Shown here: piece after piece, positions 1-9,416 of the stretch
Position numbering within the stretch: position 1 is the stretch's first letter
Layout: each line of letters begins with the position of its first letter
NCBI RefSeq assembly: GCF_028473645.1
Contig: NZ_CP097269.1
Location: forward strand, 4,728,501-4,792,500
Direction: 5' to 3'
Origin: Acidovorax sp. GBBC 1281
GTDB lineage: Bacteria; Pseudomonadota; Gammaproteobacteria; Burkholderiales; Burkholderiaceae_C
DNA length: 64,000 nucleotides
Program-made: the position numbers and the translations under genes
The notes under the pieces: model-generated
Database searches by the model: none
Told to the model about the DNA's origin: nothing
The model's input: only the letters and a program-made list of their open reading frames with translations

Positions 1-3000
1 CCAGCGTTTCGGCAAACAGCTTGCGGATGGTGTCCCAGAAGCCGATGTACGTGGCGGGGCAGCTGCGCGGCGTCTTGCCGATGGGGGTCTGGTCCACCTC
101 CAGCACGCGGTCCACCGTCTCGAAACCCGACAGGCCGGTGCAACCCACGAGCGGCGGCGCCTTGCCAGCGTCCATCGCATCGCGGCCGGCCCGGGTCGAG
201 CGCTGCTGCACCCACGCCTGCACGTTGGCCAGCAGCACGTCGCGCGCCAGGGTCGATTTGCCCGAGCCGCTCACGCCGGTCACGGCCACCAGCCGGTTGA
301 GCGGCACGCTGGCCGTCACGTGCTGCAGGTTGTGCAATTGGGCGCCGCGAACGGTCAGCCAATGCTCCGGCTCGGCCGTTTTGGCATCATTTTTGCCTTG
401 CGCCCTAGTGCTATATGCGGTGGCAGCTATCGAAATAGTAGCGTCCGAGCGGGCAATGTGCACCGGCGGCACCACCGGGCGACGGGCCTGCAGCGGGTGC
501 CGCATGGCGTGCAGCAGGTAGCGGCCGGTCTGCGAGTCCTCGGCGGCCTGCACGTCGGCCACGCTGCCCTGCGCCACCAGCCGCCCGCCGCGCTTGCCGG
601 CACTGGGGCCGATGTCGATGATGTGGTCGGCGCGGCGGATGGTGTCCTCGTCGTGCTCCACCACCACCAGCGTGTTGCCCTTGTCGCCCAGCTTGTGCAG
701 GGCGTTCAGCAAAATCTGGTTGTCGCGCGCATGCAGGCCGATGGTGGGCTCGTCCAGCACGTAGCACACGCCCTGCAGGTTGCTGCCCAGTTGCGCCGCC
801 AGGCGGATGCGCTGCGCCTCGCCGCCCGACAGCGTGGGCGCACCCCGGTCCAGCGTGAGGTAGCCCAGGCCCACTTCTTCCAGGAATTCGAGCCGGCTCT
901 GGATTTCGGGGATCAAATCGCGGGCGATGTCGGCCTCGCGCTGGCTCAAGCCCGCCCCCTGCTGCAGCGCCTCGATCCACTGGCGGATGTCGGTGACCGA
1001 CAGCGCGGCGATGTCGGCAATGCCCACGCCCGCGCGGCCAGCGGCGGCGTTCTCGCCGAAGCGCACGGCGCGGGCCGTGGCGTTCAGCCGCGTGCCCTGG
1101 CAGGTGGGGCAGGTGGGGCAGGCCACGTCCTCGGCTTCGGGCTCGGCGAAGGTCTGCTCGCGGCCCTTTTCCTTGTCGTCCTGCACCGAGTCGTCGAAGA
1201 CCTTGCGCTGCTCTTTGGTGAGCTTGACACCCGTGCCCACGCAGTCCGGACACCAGCCGTGCTTGCTGTTGTAGGAGAACAGGCGCGGGTCCAGCTCGGC
1301 ATAGCTGGTGGCGCACACGGGGCAGGCGCGCTTGGTGGAAAACGCCTGCAGCGCGCCGATGTGCGCGGTGGCGCCGCCGGCCACCATGGCGTCCTTCAGA
1401 CCGTCCAGCTGGCTCAGCACATGGACCACGCCCTTGCCCAGTTCCAGCGCGCGCGCCAGCGACGAGCGCAGCAGCCCTTCGTTCTCGGGCGACACATCCA
1501 GGCTGACCACGGGCAGCTCGATGGTGTGTTCCTTGAAACGGTCGATGCGCGGAAAGCCCGTGGTCGGCAGAAAGTGCCCGTCCACGCGCAGATGGGTGTA
1601 CCCACGCGGACGCGCCCAGTCGGCCAGTTCGGTATAGACCCCCTTGCGGTTCATCACCAGCGGCGCGAGCAGGCCGATGTGCTGGCCCTTGAAGTGGCGC
1701 AGCAATTGCGCGGCGATGCTGTCGGGCGTCTGCGGCTGCACGGCGGCGCCGTCGTGCACGCAATGCTGCACGCCGAGCTTGACGTACAGCAGGCGCAGGA
1801 AGTGCCATACCTCGGTGGTCGTGCCCACCGTGCTCTTGCGCCCGCCGCGCGACAGGCGCTGCTCGATCGCCACCGTGGGCGGAATGCCGTACACCGCGTC
1901 CACCTCGGGCCGGCCCGCCGGCTGCACGATGGAGCGCGCATAGGCGTTGAGCGATTCGAGGTAGCGGCGCTGCCCTTCGTTGAACAAAATGTCGAACGCC
2001 AGCGTCGATTTGCCCGAGCCCGACACCCCGGTGATCACGTTGAACTGGCCGCGCGGAATGTCCACGCTCAGGTTCTTGAGGTTGTGCTCTTTGGCATTGA
2101 TGATCTGAATGGCGTTTTTGGCCGCCGGCGCATGTTCCGCTAGGGCACGTTGCTTCTCTTTTCGTAGCACCGCCGCCTTTTCGTGCACCGAGTGGCCGCC
2201 CGCGCCCAGGGCCTGCTCGTACTCGCGCAGCGCGGCGCCCGTGTGCGAGGTGGGGTGCTGGCGCACGTCCTCGGGCGTGCCCTCGGCCACCAGCAGGCCG
2301 CCGCCGTCACCGCCTTCGGGGCCCAGGTCGATGAGCCAGTCGCTGGCGCGGATCACGTCCAGGTTGTGCTCGATGACCACCAGCGAATGCCCGGCGTCCA
2401 GCAGCTTGCGCAGCGCCCGCATGAGCTTGGCGATGTCGTCGAAATGCAGGCCCGTGGTGGGCTCGTCGAACAGGAACAGCGTGCCCTTGCGCGCCAGCGG
2501 CTGGCGCGATTTGCTTTCCACGCGCGCCGCTTCCGCGAGGAAGCCCGCCAGCTTCAGGCGCTGGGCCTCGCCGCCCGACAGCGTGGGCACGGGCTGGCCC
2601 AGCTTCACGTATTCCAGCCCCACGTCCACGATGGGCTGCAGCGCGCGGATCACGTCGCGGTCGGCGGCGAACAGGGCGGCCGCCTCGCTCACCGTGAGGT
2701 CGAGCACGTCGGCCACGCTGAAGGAGCGGCCACCGCGCTCGATGGTCACCTCCAGGATCTCCGGCCGGTAGCGCTTGCCGTCGCAGTCGGGGCAGCGCAG
2801 GTACACGTCCGACAGGAACTGCATCTCCACGTGCTCGAACCCCGAGCCGCCGCAGGTCGGGCAGCGCCCGTCGCCCGAATTGAAGCTGAACTTGGCCGCG
2901 GTGTAGCTGCGCTGGCGCGACAGCGGCGCCACGGCGAACAGCTCGCGGATCGCGTCCCACGCGCCCACGTAGCTCACCGGGTTGGAGCGCGCGGTCTTGC

Positions 3001-5152
3001 CGATGGGCGACTGGTCCACGAACACGACCTCGCCCAGGTGGTCCGCGCCCAGCAGGCGGTCGTGCGCGCCGGGCGTCTCCGTCGCCTTGCCGAAGTGGCG
3101 CAGCAGCGCGGGGGCCAGCACGTCCTGGATCAGGCTCGACTTGCCCGAGCCGCTCACGCCGGTCACGGTGACCAGGCGCTGCAGCGGGAACTCCACCGAC
3201 ACGTTCTGCAGGTTGTGCTCGCGCGCGCCCTCCAGGATCAGGCGCGGCGTGGCCTCCGTCACGCGGCGCTGGTAGCCCATGCCGATCTGCTTGGTGCCGG
3301 CCAGGTACTGGCCGGTGAGCGTGTCGGCGCGGCGCAGCTCGCCCGTGCTGCCGTCGAACACGATGGAGCCGCCGCGCTCGCCGGGGCCGGGGCCCATGTC
3401 GATCACGCGGTCGGCCGCCAGCATGACGGCCGGGTCGTGCTCCACCACCACCAGCGTGTTGCCCGCATCGCGCAGGCGCAGCATGGCCTCGGTGATGCGG
3501 TGCATGTCGCGCGGGTGCAGGCCGATGCTGGGCTCGTCCAGCACGAACAGCGTGTTCACCAGCGAGGTGCCCAGCGCCGTGGTCAGGTTGATGCGCTGCA
3601 CCTCGCCGCCGCTGAGCGTGCGGCTTTGCCGGTCCAGCGTGAGGTAGCCGATGCCCACGTCGCACAGGTATTTGAGGCGCGTGGTGATCTCTTCATGCAG
3701 CAGCTTGAGCGCCTGCGCGTCGCCACCCGCGGCGGCATCGCCCTCGGGCAGCTCCATGCGGTCGAAGAAGCGCCGCAGCCGGTCGATGGGCAGCAGCATC
3801 AGGTCGTGCAGGCACAGGCCGGGCAGCGCTTCGAGCTGTGCGCGGCTCCACTGCACGCCCTGGGGCATGAAGCGGCGGGCCGGGTCGATCGCGATGTCGG
3901 CGTCCTCCTTGCTGCCCACGCGCCACAGCAGGCTCTCGGTCTTCAAACGCGCGCCGCCGCAGGTGGGGCACGGCGTATAGCTGCGGTACTTGGACAGCAG
4001 CACGCGGATGTGCATCTTGTAGGCCTTGCTCTCCAGGTACTCGAAGAAGCGCTTGATGCCGTACCACTGCTTGTTCCACTGCCCGTCCTTGTAGCCGGGC
4101 GCGCCGCCGATGACCCATTGCTTCTGGTCCTCGGTGAGCTTGTACCAGGGCGTGTCGCGCGGGATGCCGGCGGTTTCGGCGTGCCGCATGAGGTCGTCCT
4201 GCGCCTCCTTCCACGCCGGCGTCTGGATGGTCTTGATCGCGCCCGCGCGCAGCGTGAGCTTCTCGTTGGGGATCACGAGCCCGTAGTCCACGCCGATCAC
4301 GCGGCCGAAGCCGCGGCAGGTGTCGCACGCGCCCACGGCCGAATTGAACGAGAACATCGACGGAATCGGCTCGCTGTAGCGCAGGTCGCTGTCGGGGCAG
4401 TGCAGCCCGGTGGAGAAGCGCCACAGCTCCGGCTCGGCGTCGTCCACCAGCCGGTACACGTTCAGCCGCCCGGTGCCGCGCTTGATCGCCACCTCGATGG
4501 CCTCCACCACCCGCGCCTTCTCGGCATTGCCGAGGCGGAACCGGTCGGCCACCACATCGAGCAGCTTGCGGGGCCCGGTGGGCGTCGCGACCTCGCGTTC
4601 GGCCTGGACCTTGGTGAAGCCGCTGGCGGACAGCCACTGCTCGACCTGCTCGGGCGAGGTGTTGGCGGGCAGCTCGACGGGGAAGGTCAGCACCACGCGC
4701 GGATCGCCGGCTTCGGCGCAGCGGCGCTGCAGTTCGGCGTAGATGGTCTCGGGCGAATCGTGGCGCACCGGCTGCGCGGTCTGCCGGTCGAACAGCTGGC
4801 CGGCGCGGGCGAAGAGCAGCTTCAGGTGGTCGTTCAGCTCGGTCATCGTGCCGACTGTGGAGCGGCTGGAGCGCACCGGGTTGGTCTGGTCGATGGCGAT
4901 GGCGGGCGGCACGCCCTCCACCTTGTCCACGGCCGGCTTGTCCATGCGGTCGAGGAACTGGCGCGCGTAGGCGCTGAAGGTTTCCACGTAGCGGCGCTGG
5001 CCCTCGGCGTAGAGGGTGTCGAACACCAGGCTGGATTTGCCCGAACCGCTGGGGCCCGTCACCACCGTCAACTCACCCGTGCGGATGTCCAGATCGAGGT
5101 TTTTGAGGTTGTGCTGGCGTGCACCGTGGATGCGGATCAATCCCTGGGTCAT
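1..5152 (-). CDS. uvrA: Double-length UvrA-like excinuclease ABC subunit A (3' end outside window)
   Basis: UvrA is the damage-recognition ATPase of nucleotide excision repair and acts with UvrB and UvrC. The minus strand reads open from the ATG at 5152 ([19 protein letters not shown]) to the window edge, over 1,700 codons, while ordinary UvrA is about 940-1,000 aa. Four Walker A motifs (G-x-SGSGKS) are visible near 5030-5055, 3135-3165, 2005-2030 and 250-280, with signature LSGGE motifs and CPTC/CPDC zinc modules. The first half ends near 2200 and a second UvrA module starts near 2110 ([11 protein letters not shown]), so this is a tandem fusion of two UvrA units. Such long UvrA-like proteins are known in Burkholderiales. 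Two copies of a dispersed repeat sit in frame, one in the linker between halves (2112-2169) and one before the fourth ATPase domain (about 385-443). The C-terminus is not visible. It may be a second UvrA rather than the only one in the genome. Confidence 0.9.
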   Translation of the reverse strand, partial: MTQGLIRIHGARQHNLKNLDLDIRTGELTVVTGPSGSGKSSLVFDTLYAEGQRRYVETFSAYARQFLDRMDKPAVDKVEGVPPAIAIDQTNPVRSSRSTVGTMTELNDHLKLLFARAGQLFDRQTAQPVRHDSPETIYAELQRRCAEAGDPRVVLTFPVELPANTSPEQVEQWLSASGFTKVQAEREVATPTGPRKLLDVVADRFRLGNAEKARVVEAIEVAIKRGTGRLNVYRLVDDAEPELWRFSTGLHCPDSDLRYSEPIPSMFSFNSAVGACDTCRGFGRVIGVDYGLVIPNEKLTLRAGAIKTIQTPAWKEAQDDLMRHAETAGIPRDTPWYKLTEDQKQWVIGGAPGYKDGQWNKQWYGIKRFFEYLESKAYKMHIRVLLSKYRSYTPCPTCGGARLKTESLLWRVGSKEDADIAIDPARRFMPQGVQWSRAQLEALPGLCLHDLMLLPIDRLRRFFDRMELPEGDAAAGGDAQALKLLHEEITTRLKYLCDVGIGYLTLDRQSRTLSGGEVQRINLTTALGTSLVNTLFVLDEPSIGLHPRDMHRITEAMLRLRDAGNTLVVVEHDPAVMLAADRVIDMGPGPGERGGSIVFDGSTGELRRADTLTGQYLAGTKQIGMGYQRRVTEATPRLILEGAREHNLQNVSVEFPLQRLVTVTGVSGSGKSSLIQDVLAPALLRHFGKATETPGAHDRLLGADHLGEVVFVDQSPIGKTARSNPVSYVGAWDAIRELFAVAPLSRQRSYTAAKFSFNSGDGRCPTCGGSGFEHVEMQFLSDVYLRCPDCDGKRYRPEILEVTIERGGRSFSVADVLDLTVSEAAALFAADRDVIRALQPIVDVGLEYVKLGQPVPTLSGGEAQRLKLAGFLAEAARVESKSRQPLARKGTLFLFDEPTTGLHFDDIAKLMRALRKLLDAGHSLVVIEHNLDVIRASDWLIDLGPEGGDGGGLLVAEGTPEDVRQHPTSHTGAALREYEQALGAGGHSVHEKAAVLRKEKQRALAEHAPAAKNAIQIINAKEHNLKNLSVDIPRGQFNVITGVSGSGKSTLAFDILFNEGQRRYLESLNAYARSIVQPAGRPEVDAVYGIPPTVAIEQRLSRGGRKSTVGTTTEVWHFLRLLYVKLGVQHCVHDGAAVQPQTPDSIAAQLLRHFKGQHIGLLAPLVMNRKGVYTELADWARPRGYTHLRVDGHFLPTTGFPRIDRFKEHTIELPVVSLDVSPENEGLLRSSLARALELGKGVVHVLSQLDGLKDAMVAGGATAHIGALQAFSTKRACPVCATSYAELDPRLFSYNSKHGWCPDCVGTGVKLTKEQRKVFDDSVQDDKEKGREQTFAEPEAEDVACPTCPTCQGTRLNATARAVRFGENAAAGRAGVGIADIAALSVTDIRQWIEALQQGAGLSQREADIARDLIPEIQSRLEFLEEVGLGYLTLDRGAPTLSGGEAQRIRLAAQLGSNLQGVCYVLDEPTIGLHARDNQILLNALHKLGDKGNTLVVVEHDEDTIRRADHIIDIGPSAGKRGGRLVAQGSVADVQAAEDSQTGRYLLHAMRHPLQARRPVVPPVHIARSDATISIAATAYSTRAQGKNDAKTAEPEHWLTVRGAQLHNLQHVTASVPLNRLVAVTGVSGSGKSTLARDVLLANVQAWVQQRSTRAGRDAMDAGKAPPLVGCTGLSGFETVDRVLEVDQTPIGKTPRSCPATYIGFWDTIRKLFAETL
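385..443 (+). repeat. Dispersed CTAG-core repeat, copy 1, in frame within uvrA
   Basis: This roughly 60-bp segment reads GCCTTGCGCCCTAGTGCTA and then GCTATCGAAATAGTAGC. It aligns with the intergenic copy at 40391-40446 (same order: GCGC, CTAG, ATATAGCTA, then AATAGC). Here it is translated as part of the double UvrA, in a spacer before the fourth ATPase domain, without breaking the frame. Confidence 0.6.
2112..2169 (+). repeat. Dispersed CTAG-core repeat, copy 2, in the UvrA inter-half linker
   Basis: GTTTTTGGCCGCCGGCGCA followed by CTAGGGCA (from 2140) and TAGCA (to 2169) matches the copy at 40391-40446 block by block (GGCCTCCAGCGCA, CTAGGGCA, TAGCA). It forms part of the poorly conserved linker joining the two UvrA halves and keeps the reading frame. 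Confidence 0.6.
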
Positions 5153-5380
5153 CGGGGGTCTTTCGGGTAGGGGAGGCGGAGCATTCTAGGGACGGCTTCC
5201 GCGCGCGGAAGGTAGGGCGTTTTCCCATATCGGGGCGAGGCCGCCGTTGGCAACCGCCCGCGGCATGGAAAAGGCCTTCGACCCAGGGTGTTACCTATTG
5301 TCACGAATCGTCAACTTCGGCAAGGTGGCGCCCAGGCAGAGGGCTTTCCTCGGCAACCCCTCACGGATTGGAGACACACC

Positions 5381-6490
5381 ATGGCATTCATGCGCAACAC
5401 CGGCGCCGCACTGGTCCTGGCCGCCTTGCTGTCGGCGGCCCAGGCACAGATTCTCATCGGCCAGACCGCCGGATTCTCGGGCGCGGTGGCCTCGGGCGTG
5501 CAGGAGACGACCGAGGGCGCCAAGCTGTACCTGGACGCCGTCAACGGGCGGGGCGGGGTCCACGGCCAGAAGGTGGAGCTGGTCTCTCTGGATGACAAGT
5601 TCGATCCGCAACTGTCCGTCGCCAATGCCCGCAAGCTCATCGAGGAGCAGAACGTCTCCGCCCTCTTCCTCACGCGCGGCACGCCCCACACCGAGGCCAT
5701 TATTCCGCTGCTGGACAAGCACGGCGTGGCCCTGGTCGGCCCCTCCACCGGCGCCATGGTGCTGCACAAGCCGGTGCGCAAGAACGTCTTCAACGTGCGC
5801 GCGACCTACCAGCGCGAAGCCGAAAAGGCGATCTCCCACCTGGTCTCCATGGGCATCACCCGGATCGCCGTGGTGCAGGCGGACGACAGCTTCGGGGCCG
5901 ACGGCATGGTCGGCGCGCAAAAGGGGCTGGAAGCCGCCAAGCTCAAGGCCGTGCTGCAGGAAAAGTTCGACCGCTCCAAGCCGGACTTCGCCCCCATCGC
6001 GCCCAAGATCGTGCAGTCGCAGGCCCAGGCCGTGCTCATGATCGCCTCGGGCACCGCCGTGGCCGAAGGCTATGCGGCATTTCGCGCCGCCGGCTCGGGC
6101 GCGCAGATGGTCACGTTGTCCAACAACGCCTCCGCCGGTTTTGCCAAAAGCCTGGGCGCCAACGCCCGCGGCGTGATCGTCACCCAGGTGTTCCCCAACG
6201 AACGGGCCATGAACTTCCCCCTGGTGCGCGAGGCGCAGGACCTCGCCAAGGCCCAGGGCAAGGAAATCAGCCCCGCCATGCTGGAAGGCTATGCCGCCGC
6301 GAAGGTCCTGGTCGAAGGCCTGCGCCGCGCCGGACCCAAGCCCTCCCGCGACCGCATCCAGGCGGCCCTGGAGGGGCTGCAGAAGTTCGACCTGGGCGGG
6401 CTGGAGGTCAGCTACAGCCCCGAGGACCACACCGGCCTGGACTTCGCCGACCTGTCTATCATCGGAACCGACGGAAAGTTCCGCCGCTGA
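5381..6490 (+). CDS. LivK-type ABC transporter substrate-binding protein, copy 1
   Basis: A 369-aa periplasmic binding protein of the branched-chain amino acid type (type I fold, Peripla_BP_6). The ATG at 5381 is preceded by GGAG at 8 nt, and gives a clean signal peptide (hydrophobic LVLAALLSAAQA, cleavage before QILIGQ). The family motif GQTAGFSG and the segment VGPSTGAMVLHKPVRKNVFN typical of these proteins are present. Length is normal for the family. The next gene is a close tandem copy, and no permease or ATPase gene lies nearby, so both may feed a transporter encoded elsewhere or serve as sensors. The ligand cannot be read from sequence; leucine-type amino acids, amides or aromatic acids are all possible for this family. 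Confidence 0.9.
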   Translation: MAFMRNTGAALVLAALLSAAQAQILIGQTAGFSGAVASGVQETTEGAKLYLDAVNGRGGVHGQKVELVSLDDKFDPQLSVANARKLIEEQNVSALFLTRGTPHTEAIIPLLDKHGVALVGPSTGAMVLHKPVRKNVFNVRATYQREAEKAISHLVSMGITRIAVVQADDSFGADGMVGAQKGLEAAKLKAVLQEKFDRSKPDFAPIAPKIVQSQAQAVLMIASGTAVAEGYAAFRAAGSGAQMVTLSNNASAGFAKSLGANARGVIVTQVFPNERAMNFPLVREAQDLAKAQGKEISPAMLEGYAAAKVLVEGLRRAGPKPSRDRIQAALEGLQKFDLGGLEVSYSPEDHTGLDFADLSIIGTDGKFRR

Positions 6491-6680
6491 AGGCCGGGGC
6501 AGCGTGCCCGAGCGGCCGCAATGGCCCAGCCCATCCGGGGGATATGAGGAAAGCCGCGGCCATCGCCTCGGCACAATCACCGTACCTTTCGGTTACGTCC
6601 CTTCCTGAGAAGCGCCATCGCCGGACATGCCGGGGCCGGAGCGAGTCCGGCACGCCCCTCCATCCTTTGACCAGAGAGCT

Positions 6681-7790
6681 ATGAGAACCCTCCAGAAAAT
6701 CAGCGCGGGCGTGGCCCTGACGGCGCTGCTGTCAGCCGCGCAGGCGCAGATCCTCATCGGACAGACCGCCGGTTTTTCCGGCACGGTAGCCGCAGGGGTG
6801 CAGGAAACCACCGACGGCGCCAAGCTGTACCTGGACGCCATCAATGCGCGGGGCGGCATCCACGGGCAGAAAATCCAGCTCATCTCGCTGGACGATAAGC
6901 TCGACCCCCAGCTGGCCGTGGCCAATGCCCGCAAGCTGATCGAAGAGCAGAACGTCTCCGCCCTCTTCCTCACCCGGGGCACGCCGCCCACCGAAGCCGT
7001 CATCCCGCTGCTGGACAAGTACGGCGTGGCCCTGGTCGGCCCCTCCACCGGCGCCATGGTGCTGCACCGGCCCGTGCGCCGGAACGTCTTCAACGTGCGG
7101 GCGCCCTACCAGCGCGAGGCCGAGAAGGCCATCGCGCACCTGGTGTCCGTCGGCATCACCAAGATCGCCGTGGTCCATGCGGACGACAGCTTCGGCGCGG
7201 ACGGTCTGGTCGGTGCACAAAAGGGGCTGGACGCCGCCAAGGTCAAGGCCGTGCTGCTCGAGAAGGTCGATCGATCCAGGCCCGACTTCGCCGCCCTCGT
7301 GCCCAAGATCGCGCAGTCCCAGGCCCAGGCCGTGCTGATGATCGCCTCCAGCACCGCGGTGGCCGAAGGCTACGCGGCCCTGCGCGCCGCGGGCTCGACG
7401 GCCCAGATGGCCACCCTGTCCAACAATGCCTCCGCCGGTTTCGCCAAAAGCCTGGGCGCCAACGCCCGGGGGGTGATCGTCACCCAGGTGTTCCCCAGCG
7501 AGCGCGCCGTGAACCTGCCCCTGGTGAGCGAAGCACAGGACCTCGCCAAGAGCCGGGGCAAGGAAGTCAGCCCCGCCATGCTGGAAGGTTTCGCGGCCGC
7601 CAAGGTGCTGGTGGAAGGCCTGCGCCGCGCCGGCCCCAAGCCCACCCGGGAGCGGATCCATGCGGCGCTGGAAGGCTTGCAGAAGCTCGACCTGGGCGGC
7701 CTGGAGGTGAGCTACGGCCCCGACGACCACACCGGGCTGGACTTTGCCGACCTGTCCATCCTCGGCGCGGACGGAAAATTCCGCCGCTGA
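6681..7790 (+). CDS. LivK-type ABC transporter substrate-binding protein, copy 2
   Basis: A 369-aa paralog of the preceding gene, identical in length and clearly very similar along its whole length (for example KLYLDA, NVSALFLTRGTP, VGPSTGAMVLH, NNASAGFAKSLGANARGVIVTQVFP are shared). The ATG at 6681 (MRTLQKISAGVALTALLSAAQA) lies behind AGAGAG and gives a signal peptide; a longer in-frame start at 6627 lacks one. The pair arose by tandem duplication. Differences cluster in a few surface positions and at the extreme N-terminus, so ligand preference may have drifted. A strong intrinsic terminator follows at 7837-7862. The 190 bp between the two genes could hold a separate promoter, but I cannot point to one. 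Confidence 0.9.
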   Translation: MRTLQKISAGVALTALLSAAQAQILIGQTAGFSGTVAAGVQETTDGAKLYLDAINARGGIHGQKIQLISLDDKLDPQLAVANARKLIEEQNVSALFLTRGTPPTEAVIPLLDKYGVALVGPSTGAMVLHRPVRRNVFNVRAPYQREAEKAIAHLVSVGITKIAVVHADDSFGADGLVGAQKGLDAAKVKAVLLEKVDRSRPDFAALVPKIAQSQAQAVLMIASSTAVAEGYAALRAAGSTAQMATLSNNASAGFAKSLGANARGVIVTQVFPSERAVNLPLVSEAQDLAKSRGKEVSPAMLEGFAAAKVLVEGLRRAGPKPTRERIHAALEGLQKLDLGGLEVSYGPDDHTGLDFADLSILGADGKFRR

Positions 7791-7836
7791 GGGGCTGAAA
7801 ACCTCGCTTTCGCCCCGCCGGCCCTCCGCACTCGGC

Positions 7837-7862
7837 AAAAAGCCCGCATCAGCGGGCTTTTT
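7837..7862 (+). terminator. Rho-independent terminator after the binding-protein pair
   Basis: AAAAAGCCCGC-atca-GCGGGCTTTTT forms a 7-bp GC stem flanked by A and T runs, 47 nt after the stop of the second binding protein. The symmetric A/T runs mean it could also serve the 66-aa gene that converges from the other side. Confidence 0.9.
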
Positions 7863-7889
7863 CACGTCTGCATCGGTCAACCGCCTGCT

Positions 7890-8090
7890 TTAGGAAGCGC
7901 TGCTGGCTCCCGAGGCGGGCACGGCAGGTGCCGATGCGGGGCTGCTGCCTGCTGGGGTGGCCGTTTCAGGTACGTGCACGGCATCGGCCCCGTGCTTTTC
8001 ACCGCTCATGTCCACTTTGTCTCCGGCTTTCATGATGACGAAGAGCGACAGCGCTGCGAACAGAACGAAGCCCACGACGATTTTCCACAT
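7890..8090 (-). CDS. Small single-pass membrane protein, unknown function
   Basis: A 66-aa protein from the ATG at 8090, which follows a good ribosome site (GGAGATAGGT). The longer in-frame start at 8138 would run through the porin terminator and is rejected. It opens with one hydrophobic segment (MWKIVVGFVLFAALSLFVIM, residues 1-20), then a short charged region and an Ala/Pro/Ser-rich tail (residues about 40-66). This architecture suggests an inner-membrane anchor with a disordered tail. I do not recognise a family. It lies downstream of the porin gene but is separated from it by a terminator, so it probably has its own promoter. Confidence 0.6.
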   Translation of the reverse strand: MWKIVVGFVLFAALSLFVIMKAGDKVDMSGEKHGADAVHVPETATPAGSSPASAPAVPASGASSAS

Positions 8091-8123
8091 ACCTATCTCC
8101 TTTTTAGTGAAACGAACGGCTGA

Positions 8124-8158
8124 AAAAAAGCCCCACACCCCTTTCGGGATGTGAGGCT
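8124..8158 (-). terminator. Rho-independent terminator of the porin gene
   Basis: On the minus strand GCCTCACATCCC and GGGGTGTGGGGC pair imperfectly around a GAAA loop and are followed by a run of seven T residues. It lies about 55 nt after the porin stop codon. Confidence 0.8.
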
Positions 8159-8211
8159 CGGATCGTCTGGAACGCGGGTTGGCAGCCGGGGCCGCCGACC
8201 CGCGTCAACCA

Positions 8212-9174
8212 TCAGAATGCGTGGCGAACGCCCACGGCCACGGAGCTGAAGTCAGCGCCGGCGATGCCCGTCATGTAAGCGGCGTTGCGGCTGTTGTTCA
8301 CCTTCGTGTAGTAGCCGTACACCTTGGTGCGCTTGCTCAGGTTGTAGTTGTAGCCCAGCGTGTATTGCGTAGCGGCGCTGTCAGCCACGTTCTTGTACTT
8401 GCCGGCACGGCCCACGTTCACGTGGAATTCCGAAGCGCCCATCAGGTAGGCACCCGACAGACGGAACGTGTTGCGCTTGCCGCCGTTCAGCACGTATGCG
8501 TCTTCGTCACGTTGGTAGTAGCCGCCGAACATGAACGAACCCATCGTGTACAGGCCGCGCAGTGCGAACTGGTTCACGTCGCCTTGCTTGCTGTAGCCAG
8601 CGCCCAGGGCCAGAGCGCCCAGGTTGTAGTTGGCAGCCAGGTCATAGGCGTTCTTCACGCCGACAGCTTGCTCGTGCAGTGCCACGGCGCCTTCGACGGT
8701 CAGGCCGCCGAAATCGGGCGTGCGGTAGGAAATCTTGTTGGCATCGGGCATCACGTAGGCGTAGAACGCGTCGGACGACGAACCGGTGTCATGGTTGTGC
8801 AGGCTGACGTAGTCGGCCGTGGCGTAGTAGGACTCAGCCGTGAAGCGGCCCAGACGCAGGGCGCCGAAACCACCCGACAGGTTCACTTCGCTTTGACGGG
8901 CGAAGAAACCACGTGCATCGGAAGAACCGGTGTCGGAAGCGAAGCCGCTTTCCAGTTGGAAGCCAGCCTTCAGGCCACCGCCGAGGTCTTCCACGCCCTT
9001 GAAGCCGAAACGCGAAGCATTGTTGAACAGACCGGTGGTCTTGGTGTCGCCCACTTCTTGGCGTTCCACCGTGGTGTTCACACGGCCATACAGCGTGACG
9101 CTGCTTTGGGCGAAGGCAGCGGTGCTACCCAGGAGAGCTAGCACAGCCAGTGCCAAACGATTCGTCTTTTGCAT
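8212..9174 (-). CDS. Gram-negative porin (Omp32/OmpC type)
   Basis: A 320-aa outer-membrane porin. The signal peptide is clear (MQKTNRLALAVLALLGSTAAFA) and mature sequence begins QSSVTLYGRVNTTVE, the usual first beta strand of betaproteobacterial porins. The chain is rich in alternating aromatic/polar strands and ends in RHAF, the C-terminal phenylalanine needed for BAM-dependent assembly. Length fits the 16-strand trimeric anion-selective porins of Comamonadaceae such as Omp32. It is monocistronic: its own terminator follows and the next upstream gene is the convergent-independent symporter gene. Codon use is strongly biased toward a few codons, as expected for a highly expressed envelope protein. 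Confidence 0.95.
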   Translation of the reverse strand: MQKTNRLALAVLALLGSTAAFAQSSVTLYGRVNTTVERQEVGDTKTTGLFNNASRFGFKGVEDLGGGLKAGFQLESGFASDTGSSDARGFFARQSEVNLSGGFGALRLGRFTAESYYATADYVSLHNHDTGSSSDAFYAYVMPDANKISYRTPDFGGLTVEGAVALHEQAVGVKNAYDLAANYNLGALALGAGYSKQGDVNQFALRGLYTMGSFMFGGYYQRDEDAYVLNGGKRNTFRLSGAYLMGASEFHVNVGRAGKYKNVADSAATQYTLGYNYNLSKRTKVYGYYTKVNNSRNAAYMTGIAGADFSSVAVGVRHAF

Positions 9175-9380
9175 GTGATTTCCTTGAATGCTTTTATCCG
9201 TCAGATGGTGTGGTAGGCACTGCAGAGCGGGTGGCCGCCGGGCGTTGGTGCAACTACTTACGAAATTCTAGGGGGTGGCGCCTCAATACCACCCCCAAAA
9301 GTCATTTTCATAACAGCCTTGATGCATCGCCACCACACTTTGGCGTTTTTTGCCAACACATGCAGCCCTTTTCCGCACTG

Positions 9381-9405
9381 CGGGCTCCCGATTCACGGGA
9401 GCCCG
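9381..9405. terminator. Perfect inverted repeat after the MHS symporter gene
   Basis: CGGGCTCCCG-attca-CGGGAGCCCG is a perfect 10-bp stem, 12 nt past the stop codon of the symporter gene. There is no T run on either side, so it is a stem-loop that may stabilise the mRNA end or act as a weak terminator. Confidence 0.55.
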
Positions 9406-9416
9406 GGCGGTTCCCA

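Noticed and set aside
2183-5170. 995-codon plus-strand ORF opposite uvrA
   Set aside because: It is the antisense shadow of a well-conserved UvrA coding frame in GC-rich DNA; its product is rich in Ala/Gln/His/Arg with no motifs.
9381-9405. Strong intrinsic terminator after the symporter gene
   Set aside because: The stem is perfect but lacks a T run on either strand, so I list it only as a stem-loop with possible weak termination.
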